Assembly (NCBI GenBank): GCA_003152595.1
Contig: PMAM01000354.1
Coordinates: 1-7,772, forward strand
Reading direction: 5' to 3'
Length of the DNA: 7,772 nt
DNA from: Acidobacterium sp.
GTDB lineage: Bacteria; Acidobacteriota; Terriglobia; Terriglobales; Acidobacteriaceae
This document shows, one piece after another, positions 1 to 5,797 of this stretch. The notes below the pieces were generated by a model. It did no database searches and was not told the origin of the DNA. It was given only the letters and a program-made list of their open reading frames with translations. The first letter of the stretch is position 1. Each line of letters begins with the position of its first letter. Made by a program: the position numbers and the translations under genes.

Positions 1-9
1 TCCCGTCAA

Positions 10-85
10 GCCGACGTAGCTCAGTTGGTAGAGCAGCCGATTCGTAATCGGCAGGTCACCGGTTCAAGTCCGGTCGTCGGCTCCA
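10..85 (+). tRNA. tRNA-Thr (anticodon CGT)
   Basis: A full cloverleaf can be drawn. The acceptor stem is GCCGACG (10-16) with CGTCGGC (75-81). The D arm starts GCTCAGTTGGTAGAGC. The anticodon stem GCCGA (36-40) and TCGGC (48-52) encloses loop TTCGTAA with anticodon CGT at 43-45. The T arm contains GGTTCAAGTCC. The discriminator base is T82 and CCA is encoded at 83-85. The anticodon reads ACG threonine codons. Total length is 76 nt including CCA. The gene begins only nine bases into the window, so its promoter is not visible. Confidence 0.96.
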
Positions 86-258
86 CCGCCCGCAGAAGCG
101 GCTGATTCTGCCCCGCCCGGAAATCCGCACCCGCCGTCAAAACGGCGTGAATCACCTGAATTGGGGAGAGCCCCCACACATCCTTTGCCGTAAAATCGCC
201 TTCTTAACTACTAAATCACCCCACGGGTGTATGCCCACTTTTGAAGGAGAGCACTGTT
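86..258 (+). other. Intergenic region between tRNA-Thr and the barrel protein gene
   Basis: No gene is supported here. Four small inverted repeats are visible: GCAGAA/TTCTGC with an 8-nt loop (92-111), CGCCGT-caaa-ACGGCG (132-147), TGGGG/CCCCA with a 5-nt loop (162-176) and CACCC-cac-GGGTG (217-229). Any of the first three could end the tRNA transcript, but none is followed by a T-run, so no terminator is called. A weak promoter candidate is TTGCCG (185-190), 18 nt before TACTAA (209-214); the -10 matches only three of six consensus bases. Confidence 0.4.
243..251 (+). promoter_or_regulatory. Shine-Dalgarno that sets the TTG start of the barrel protein
   Basis: The purine run GAAGGAGAG at 243-251 lies seven bases before TTG at 259. 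The frame is also open from a TTG at 241, but that codon immediately precedes and would translate through this site. Starting at 259 gives a compact signal peptide, so this site decides the start. Confidence 0.65.
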
Positions 259-876
259 TTGCTCAAATGGGCTGGAACCTTCGTCCTCTTGTTTCTCCCC
301 TCCCTTGCGCTGGCTCAAAGTGCGGAGTCGGCTGTGGGTGGGAATTCCAGCCTGTGGGCTGGAACCGAATTCTCTTCCTTCAACCCGGATTACAGCTGCT
401 CGAGCACCGGGCCTTTCGGGTGCCAGAACCAGCTCGTCGGTCCTGCTGCCTTCTTCGACTTAAATGTCTCTCCCAAATGGGGAGCCGAGGGCGAAGCGCG
501 CTGGCTGCACTGGAACGGAGACGGCGGCCAGATCGAATCCAGCTACCTGGCTGGCGGCCGTTACAGAGTCGCTGACTATCATCGGCTCAACTTGTGGCTG
601 AAACTCCTGATGGGTGGCGGCCTCATTACCACTCCCGGATACCCCGCGCCCGGCAGCCTCAAAGGCAGCTACTTCGCGTATGCTCCCGGTGGGACGCTTG
701 AGTTTCCTCTCACTCACCGCATCTCGCTTCGCGGCGACTACGAGTACCAGATCTGGCCCTCATTCGCCGGACCTCCGTCCTACGACACCACGACCGGGAC
801 CGTGATCACCCATGCCCACGGCCTCACTCCCAACGGTTTCAGCCTGGGCGTGACCTACCGCTTCCTCGGCCAGTAG
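259..876 (+). CDS. Secreted outer-membrane beta-barrel protein (hypothetical)
   Basis: The product has 205 residues starting at TTG 259. Residues 1-19 form a clear Sec signal peptide: Lys3, a Leu/Phe-rich core and a LALA end with likely cleavage before Gln20. The mature part alternates polar and aromatic residues, is rich in Gly, Tyr and Trp, and has no internal hydrophobic helix. It ends in VTYRFLGQ, so the last strand carries a near-terminal aromatic residue, as in outer-membrane barrels. Size and pattern fit a small eight-stranded porin-like or OmpA-like barrel. Cys47 and Cys55 flank a Ser/Gly loop and could form a disulfide outside the cytoplasm. No specific family or substrate is recognised. 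The gene converges on hypE with only nine bases between the stop codons, leaving no room for a dedicated terminator. The existence of the gene is well supported; the barrel role is inferred from composition. Confidence 0.82.
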   Translation: MLKWAGTFVLLFLPSLALAQSAESAVGGNSSLWAGTEFSSFNPDYSCSSTGPFGCQNQLVGPAAFFDLNVSPKWGAEGEARWLHWNGDGGQIESSYLAGGRYRVADYHRLNLWLKLLMGGGLITTPGYPAPGSLKGSYFAYAPGGTLEFPLTHRISLRGDYEYQIWPSFAGPPSYDTTTGTVITHAHGLTPNGFSLGVTYRFLGQ

Positions 877-885
877 CCGTCGCCG

Positions 886-1986
886 TCAGCAGATCCGCGG
901 CAGCTGTTCCCCGAACAGCACGTCCACGACGCGCGTTCCGCCCACGCCCGTCTTCATCAGCACCATTCCAGGATGCTGCTCCACCACCTCGCCGATCGCG
1001 CGGCTCTCCGCGCCCAGCGGATGCTTCCGCATCGCTCCCAGAACGCGATCCGCAATCTCCGGCGCCACCACAGCAACGAGCTTCCCTTCATTCGCCACGT
1101 AGAGCGGATCGAGCCCCAGCAGCTCGCACGCGCCGCGCACCGAATCCCGCACCGGGATCGCGCTCTCCTTGAGCACCATTCCCACCCGCGACCGCCCCGC
1201 AATCTCGTTCAGCACCGTCGCCACGCCCCCGCGCGTCGGATCCCGCATCACCCGGAATCCCTCCACCTCGCCCCCCGCCGCCTCGAGCATCGCATCCACC
1301 AGCCCGTTCAGCGCCGCGCAGTCGCTCTCCAGTGCGCTCTCAAATTCCAGGCCTTCGCGCTGCGACAGAATCGTGATTCCGTGATCCCCGATGAATCCGC
1401 TGAGCAGAATTTTGTCGCCAGGTCGTGCACGATCCGCCGACATCCGCACGCCCGTCGGCACCACGCCGATCCCCGTCGTGGTGATGAATACCTTGTCACC
1501 TTTGCCGCGATTCACGACCTTCGTATCGCCCGTGACCAGCTGCACGCCCGCACTCTGCGCGGCCGCCGCCATCGAATCGACCACCCGCTCCAGTTCCGTC
1601 GCCGGCAATCCCTCTTCCAGGATGAACGCGGCCGACAAATACAGCGGCTTCGCGCCGCCCATGGCCAGATCGTTGACCGTGCCGTTCACCGCCAGCGATC
1701 CAATGTCTCCGCCAGGGAAAAAGATCGGCGTGACGACAAACGAATCCGTCGTGAACGCCACCCGGGTGCCACCAATTTCCAGCACCGCCTGGTCGTCCAT
1801 CTTCTCCAGCGTCGAATTCCGAAAGCGGCTGACAAAGACCTTCTCAATCAGCTCCGCCGAGAGCTTTCCGCCGCTTCCATGCCCCAGCACAATCTGCGGA
1901 TGCTCGAAGATCGGCAGCGGGCACGACCCAAACGCCCCCAGCCCCGCCTCCGTCTCCTCCCGTTCATCCACTTTCCCCGCACTCAT
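886..1986 (-). CDS. hypE: [NiFe]-hydrogenase maturation protein HypE (carbamoyl dehydratase)
   Basis: HypE receives a carbamoyl group from HypF on its C-terminal cysteine and dehydrates it with ATP to a thiocyanate. It then hands cyanide to iron held by HypC-HypD. The 366-residue product ends in PRIC, the family's hallmark, with Cys366 as the acceptor. It also shows the PurM/AIR-synthase-like fold signatures: GHGSGGKL (35-42), MDDQAVLEI (63-71), NGTVNDLAMGG (101-111), VTGDTKVV (151-158) and RDPTRGGVATVLNE (248-261). About 30 poorly conserved residues precede the first motif, making it slightly longer than typical HypE. The start is ATG 1986, whose last bases form ATGA with the hypD stop (1983-1986), so translation is probably coupled. 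The frame is open upstream to 2127, but that stretch lies inside hypD and is not HypE-like. It is the last gene of hypCDE and converges on the barrel protein gene. Confidence 0.97.
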   Translation of the reverse strand: MSAGKVDEREETEAGLGAFGSCPLPIFEHPQIVLGHGSGGKLSAELIEKVFVSRFRNSTLEKMDDQAVLEIGGTRVAFTTDSFVVTPIFFPGGDIGSLAVNGTVNDLAMGGAKPLYLSAAFILEEGLPATELERVVDSMAAAAQSAGVQLVTGDTKVVNRGKGDKVFITTTGIGVVPTGVRMSADRARPGDKILLSGFIGDHGITILSQREGLEFESALESDCAALNGLVDAMLEAAGGEVEGFRVMRDPTRGGVATVLNEIAGRSRVGMVLKESAIPVRDSVRGACELLGLDPLYVANEGKLVAVVAPEIADRVLGAMRKHPLGAESRAIGEVVEQHPGMVLMKTGVGGTRVVDVLFGEQLPRIC

Positions 1987-3107
1987 CGCCCGTTCCCCAG
2001 CGTCACAAGATCCGCATCCTTCAGATGCCGCCCGTACGCGTAGTACGCCGCGCACGCGCCCTCCGCCGAGACCATCGTCGCCCCCAGCGGACGCTGCGGC
2101 GTGCACTCGGTCCCAAACGCCGGGCAATCATGCGGCTTCTTGATCCCCTGCAGAATCTCCCCCGCGATGCATACCTCCGGCTCCATCGTATCGATCGCCT
2201 CAACGCTGAACCGCGCTTCCGCGTCAAGTTCCCGGAACTCCTCGCGCAGCCGGAATCCGCTCTGCGGAATCATCCCCACGCCCCGCCATTTGCGGTCGCT
2301 CACCTCAAACACCTTCGCGATCAGCTCCTGTGCCGGACGATTCCCGGCACGATCGAGCACGCGTGAATACTGGTTCTCCACCTCCGCCCGGCCCTGCTCC
2401 AGCTGCTCCACGAGCATCAGCACGCCTTCAAGAATGTCCAGCGGCTCGAAACCTGTAACAACAATCGGCACATGAAATCGCGCCGCCAGCGGCTCGTACT
2501 CCGTGTATCCCACCACCGCGCACACATGCCCCGGCCCCAGAAATCCCTGAACCCGATTCTGTGGCGAGCTCAGCACCGCCTCAATCGCCGGCGGCACCAG
2601 CACGTGCGATACCAGCAGCGACACATTCTTCAGCCCCATCTGCCGCGCCTGCCAGGCCAGCATCGCGTTCGCCGGAGCCGTCGTCTCAAACCCAATCGCG
2701 AAGAACACCACCTGCTTGTCCGGATTCGCCTTTGCAATCTTCAGGCAATCCAGCGGCGAATACACCACCCGCACATCGCCACCCTGCGACTTGATGCTGA
2801 ACAGATCCCCATCCGACCCCGGCACCCGCAGCATGTCGCCGAACGAACCGAAAATCACATCCGGGCACCGCGCAATCGCATGTGCCTTGTCGATCATCTC
2901 CAGAGGGGTCACGCACACCGGGCACCCCGGCCCGTGTACCAGCTCAATCCCCTTCGGCAGCAGATGATCGATCCCGTTCTTCACGATCGAGTGCGTCTGC
3001 CCGCCGCAAACCTCCATGATCACCCACGGCCTGGTCTGGACGCGCCGGATCCGCTCCACCAGCTTCGCCGCAATGTCGCCATCGCGATACTCATCGAGGT
3101 ATTTCAT
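1983..3107 (-). CDS. hypD: [NiFe]-hydrogenase maturation protein HypD (Fe-S scaffold)
   Basis: HypD is the iron-sulfur protein on which, together with HypC, the Fe(CN)2CO unit is put together before transfer to the hydrogenase large subunit. The 374-residue length is normal for the family. Visible motifs are CGGQTHSI with Cys34, GPGCPVC with Cys62 and Cys65 (the proposed iron-binding and redox cysteines), GFETTAPAN (139-147), GPGHVCAVVG (191-200), and a C-terminal group Cys313, Cys328, Cys335 and Cys352 suited to the [4Fe-4S] cluster. No key residue appears missing. The start is ATG 3107, preceded by AGGAG (3118-3114) six bases away; it overlaps the hypC stop as ATGA (3104-3107). The frame is open further upstream, but that stretch is out-of-frame hypC sequence. 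It is the middle gene of a coupled operon. Confidence 0.97.
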   Translation of the reverse strand: MKYLDEYRDGDIAAKLVERIRRVQTRPWVIMEVCGGQTHSIVKNGIDHLLPKGIELVHGPGCPVCVTPLEMIDKAHAIARCPDVIFGSFGDMLRVPGSDGDLFSIKSQGGDVRVVYSPLDCLKIAKANPDKQVVFFAIGFETTAPANAMLAWQARQMGLKNVSLLVSHVLVPPAIEAVLSSPQNRVQGFLGPGHVCAVVGYTEYEPLAARFHVPIVVTGFEPLDILEGVLMLVEQLEQGRAEVENQYSRVLDRAGNRPAQELIAKVFEVSDRKWRGVGMIPQSGFRLREEFRELDAEARFSVEAIDTMEPEVCIAGEILQGIKKPHDCPAFGTECTPQRPLGATMVSAEGACAAYYAYGRHLKDADLVTLGNGR

Positions 3108-3379
3108 GCGCCGCTCCTGCGGCTCTCTTCGATTTCCGGGATTTCCAGCTCGCCCAGCTGATCCAGCTCCGCCAGCGCCTCGTAGGTGCGCCGCGCTTCT
3201 TCTTCGTCCACGCGGCTGATCGCGAACCCCACATGCACGAGGACGTAATCGCCTATCTGCGTCTCGGGCACGTAGTCCAGGCACGCATCGCGCGTCACGC
3301 CGCCAAACTGCACGCGCGCCATCTGCAGGCCTTCCTGCGAACGAATCTCAACCACTTTTCCTGGGATTGCCAGACACAT
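3104..3379 (-). CDS. hypC: [NiFe]-hydrogenase maturation chaperone HypC
   Basis: HypC is a small chaperone that carries iron with its CN and CO ligands between HypD and the hydrogenase large-subunit precursor. The 91-residue product begins MCLAIPGKVVEI, where Cys2 is the essential iron-ligating cysteine after Met removal, and has the conserved VHVGFA block (48-53, His49). The tail is acidic and helical (EEEARRTYEALAEL). A GGGAG ribosome-binding site (3392-3388) lies eight bases before ATG 3379. The frame is open upstream to 3508, but the N-terminal Cys2 motif fixes the start. It is the first gene of hypCDE, because the next gene upstream (3643 on +) is divergent. The paralogue HybG has a similar sequence; the linkage to hypDE favours HypC. 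The promoter region is described separately. Confidence 0.96.
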   Translation of the reverse strand: MCLAIPGKVVEIRSQEGLQMARVQFGGVTRDACLDYVPETQIGDYVLVHVGFAISRVDEEEARRTYEALAELDQLGELEIPEIEESRRSGA

Positions 3380-3420
3380 GTGAAGATCTCCCACCGCCCG
3401 CGTTTGCTGGGGAGCGGGCC

Positions 3421-3461
3421 GCCCGGAGAACTCATGATAGTCCTCCCTCCGTACTCCGGGC
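3421..3461. repeat. 8-bp inverted repeat flanking the hypC -10
   Basis: GCCCGGAG at 3421-3428 is matched exactly by CTCCGGGC at 3454-3461, with 25 bases between. The candidate hypC -10 lies in the spacer and the CRP-like site starts two bases beyond the right arm. It could be a second operator with spaced half-sites. The alternative is chance: with GC-rich arms of this length in a 263-bp region, one such repeat is not surprising. Confidence 0.35.
3434..3439 (-). promoter_or_regulatory. Candidate -10 element of the hypCDE promoter
   Basis: On the minus strand the hexamer reads TATCAT, five of six matches to the sigma-70 -10. No -35 resemblance is found 16-18 bases upstream (AGCCCG at a 17-base spacing). 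Transcription would begin near 3427-3429, about 50 nt before the hypC start codon. A promoter with a good -10 and no -35 is the type that needs an activator, and the CRP-like palindrome is placed accordingly. This is inferred from sequence only. Confidence 0.4.
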
Positions 3462-3462
3462 T

Positions 3463-3478
3463 TGTGAGATACGTCACA
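3463..3478. promoter_or_regulatory. CRP/GlxR-type operator (TGTGA-N6-TCACA palindrome)
   Basis: The site reads TGTGAGATACGTCACA. Both half-sites are perfect, and the central six bases fit the NNTANN core known for actinobacterial GlxR/CRP operators. Its centre (3470.5) lies 31.5 bases upstream of the first base of the hypC -10. That is two bases more than the classical class II arrangement, and close to -41.5 to -43.5 relative to the likely start. It is 84 bases from the hypC start codon and 165 from the GGDEF-EAL start. A cAMP receptor-type or other CRP/FNR-family regulator is the probable ligand; which one cannot be told from the window. Confidence 0.55.
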
Positions 3479-3642
3479 CCGCCAGGCCCTCTCCCCACCG
3501 CGCAGCAAAGCCCCGGAAACCCTCTCAGACAGATGCTGAGCGGCTCCGCAAGCGCACCGGGTCAGAACCCGAGGCCAAAAGTTGTATGGCTCTCCCGGGT
3601 CCCACCAACCATCATTTTGAATACGAGGGCGGTAGCAGTTCC

Positions 3643-5769
3643 ATGAGATTACGGGCCCTAATCCTGGTGCCTGCGCTCGGTGCGGTCATCGCCTGCACGG
3701 CGCTATGGCAGTGGTGTGTTCCTGCCGAAGATACCTCGATTCAACGGCTTTCTCAGCTGCCGATTGGCTCCCTCATCCGCATCGAAGGAGCCGTCATCGC
3801 CATCGATCCGGGCAACACCCGCTTCTGGATCCAGGACAAAACCGGCACCCTTCCTATCCCCCTCGATCCCTCCCGCCTCGGCATTCATGTCGGTGACACC
3901 CTCGTCCTCGACGCCACCATCACACCCCGCCCTTCCCATCCCGCCAATCCGCCCGGCGAACCTGCATCTGAAAGCGTGCGCCGTTCGCATTCCTCCGCGA
4001 AGCTCGCCGCCCCCCCAGGCCAGCCTCCGGACCGCCTCTCCATGGCCAATGCTGCGCCGGATGTCGGTCTCGCTGTCTCTTCGTACCAGCGCCGCGATAC
4101 TCGCTGGGTTCTCTTTCCTTCTCTCTCTCTCGCGTGGCTCTTCGTCCTCAACCGCCGCGTCCGTCTGCAGAAGGCCGATTTAAACAGGACTTCAGGCGAG
4201 TTGCAGAAGGCCTCGAAAACCGGTCATGCCCTCCGCCAGCTCTCTTCTGAAGTTCAAACCCTTACCCAGCAGGGAAACTTCAGCCGCGACGTCGTTGTGC
4301 AGGACGATGCCGAAGTCGCTCCACTCAGCGTCGCCGTCAACACCATGGTCGGCGAGATTCAGCGATGGGAACACATCAGTAAAGAAGCCGAATCCAGACT
4401 GAAGCGGATGGCCCTGATCGACGACCTCACCGGCCTGCCGAACCGCCGCCTCCTTGCCGACCGCCTCTCTCAGAGCATCACCAAGGCCCAACGCGATCTT
4501 TCCCTCGTCGCCCTCCTGCACATCGACCTCGATGCCTTCAAACTCGTCAACGACAACTTTGGCCACGACACCGGCGATCTTGTCCTTGCCAAAGTCGCCC
4601 AGCGCCTCAGAATGCGCTATCGCCAGTCCGATACCCTGGCCCGCACCGCCGGTGATGAGTTTTCTCTCATACTCGACAACATCCAGGACCGCGGCGATGC
4701 CCTCAAAGCAGCGCAGAGCGTCCTCGACTCTCTCAAGGACCCCTTTGCCGTCAATGGCCATTCAGTCCAGGTCACCGGCAGCGTCGGCATCAGCATCTTC
4801 CCGGACGCCCGCGATTATGGCCAGCTCCTCCAGCAGGCCGACTGTGCCATGTACGCCGCTAAACGCAATGGGAAAAGCCGCATCGTCCAGTACACCGACG
4901 ACCTCGGCAGCGCCGCCCGCGAACGCCTCTCGATGGAGGCTGCACTCCAGCATGCCATCGCCAAAGGCGAGATCTCGCTCCAGTACCAGCCTGAATATGA
5001 CCTCGCTTCCAACCGCATCGTCCGTTTTGAGGCCCTCGCCCGCTGGAATCACCCGAGCCTCGGTCAGGTCGGCCCCGTCAGCTTTATCCCTGTCGCTGAA
5101 GAGAGTGGCTTGATCGTCTCCCTCGGCGCCTACGTCATGGAGCGCGCCTGCACCGATGCCCTCGCCTGGCAGGCCATCGCCGGCCGCCCTGTTCAGGTCG
5201 CCGTCAATGTCTCCACCATTCAGTTCTCCCAGGATTCCTTCTTTGAAGAGGTCGCCGGCATCCTCCATCGCACCGGCCTCCATCCCAGCCTCCTGCAAAT
5301 CGAGCTCACCGAATCCGCCACCGTCGGCGGTATCGAGCGCGCCACCGACATGATTCGCCGCTTCAACCGCATGGGCGTCAGCGTCGCTGTCGACGACTTC
5401 GGCACCGGCTATTCCTGCCTCACCTACCTGCCCAAACTCGCCTTCGATACCCTCAAGCTCGACCGCTCCTTCGTCGGCGGCCTCATGGTCCGCCGTGAAA
5501 CTCGTTCCTTCGTCGAGTCCATCATCAGTCTCGCCCATAATCTCCAGATGAAGGTGATCGTCGAAGGCGTCGAAACCAAAGACCAGCTTCGCCTCATCCG
5601 TTCCCTCGGTGCCGATGAAGCCCAGGGCCATCTACTCGGGCTGCCATCCGCCAATCCCGGCGCCCTCCTTCACGAGGAAGTCGGGCGCAGAATTCTCGAA
5701 GAGGCTTATCCCCCTCCCACTGACTACCCTTCAGACAAAAGCAACAGTCTTGTAGTGGTTCGGTCCTGA
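3643..5769 (+). CDS. Inner-membrane GGDEF-EAL c-di-GMP protein with periplasmic OB-like domain
   Basis: This 708-residue protein would make and/or break c-di-GMP at the inner membrane. Segments in order: membrane helix (about 4-22); a periplasmic OB-fold-like stretch (about 40-96; IRIEGAVIAID, FWIQDKTG); a Pro/Ser-rich linker (97-146); a short second membrane helix (about 155-169); a HAMP-like segment (about 197-240; GNFSRDV, then DDAEVAPLSVAVNTM); GGDEF (about 256-415); and EAL (about 440-690). The cyclase signature is AGDEF (336-340) instead of GGDEF, while the RxxD inhibitory site RQSD (327-330) is intact. The EAL site looks complete: EAL 463-465, Asn522, Glu554, Asp584-Asp585, Lys605 and Glu641. 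The start at ATG 3643 puts the helix at the N-terminus. The frame is open back to 3367 (another ATG at 3586), but that stretch overlaps hypC and is low in protein character. The ribosome site is weak (GAGGG, 3625-3629). Transcribed divergently from hypC and convergent with glpK, 28 bases away. Confidence 0.9.
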   Translation: MRLRALILVPALGAVIACTALWQWCVPAEDTSIQRLSQLPIGSLIRIEGAVIAIDPGNTRFWIQDKTGTLPIPLDPSRLGIHVGDTLVLDATITPRPSHPANPPGEPASESVRRSHSSAKLAAPPGQPPDRLSMANAAPDVGLAVSSYQRRDTRWVLFPSLSLAWLFVLNRRVRLQKADLNRTSGELQKASKTGHALRQLSSEVQTLTQQGNFSRDVVVQDDAEVAPLSVAVNTMVGEIQRWEHISKEAESRLKRMALIDDLTGLPNRRLLADRLSQSITKAQRDLSLVALLHIDLDAFKLVNDNFGHDTGDLVLAKVAQRLRMRYRQSDTLARTAGDEFSLILDNIQDRGDALKAAQSVLDSLKDPFAVNGHSVQVTGSVGISIFPDARDYGQLLQQADCAMYAAKRNGKSRIVQYTDDLGSAARERLSMEAALQHAIAKGEISLQYQPEYDLASNRIVRFEALARWNHPSLGQVGPVSFIPVAEESGLIVSLGAYVMERACTDALAWQAIAGRPVQVAVNVSTIQFSQDSFFEEVAGILHRTGLHPSLLQIELTESATVGGIERATDMIRRFNRMGVSVAVDDFGTGYSCLTYLPKLAFDTLKLDRSFVGGLMVRRETRSFVESIISLAHNLQMKVIVEGVETKDQLRLIRSLGADEAQGHLLGLPSANPGALLHEEVGRRILEEAYPPPTDYPSDKSNSLVVVRS

Positions 5770-5797
5770 AGCCCCCGGATTTCGTTCAGCTCCGCCT

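Noticed and set aside
10..258. tRNA-Thr as an integration site for a mobile element
   Set aside because: No integrase, no repeat of the tRNA 3' end elsewhere in the window, and the neighbouring genes look chromosomal.
147..575. 142-codon + strand frame starting before the barrel protein gene
   Set aside because: Cys/Arg/Pro-rich with no family signature; it overlaps the better-supported frame with signal peptide and ribosome site.
973..2043. Long + strand open frame (356 codons) opposite hypE
   Set aside because: It is rich in Arg, His and Pro with no recognisable domain, and lies exactly antisense to hypE with its PRIC end. It is an artefact of GC-rich codon use.
3505..3512. GCAAAGCC upstream of the GGDEF-EAL gene, recalling part of the c-di-GMP-I (GEMM) riboswitch core
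   Set aside because: The other conserved parts (GGCAAACC, the GAAA-capped stem and the tetraloop receptor) are not seen nearby. A search with the GEMM covariance model would settle it; no hit is expected.
3367..3642. N-terminal extension of the GGDEF-EAL frame back to ATG 3367 or ATG 3586
   Set aside because: The stretch overlaps hypC, reads as Pro/Arg/Ser-rich translation of a control region and would bury the N-terminal membrane helix.
4192..5631. Two long minus-strand open frames (189 and 289 codons) opposite the GGDEF-EAL gene
   Set aside because: They are Gly/Asp/Glu/Ala-rich, lack motifs and mirror the codon periodicity of the real gene, whose catalytic residues are intact.
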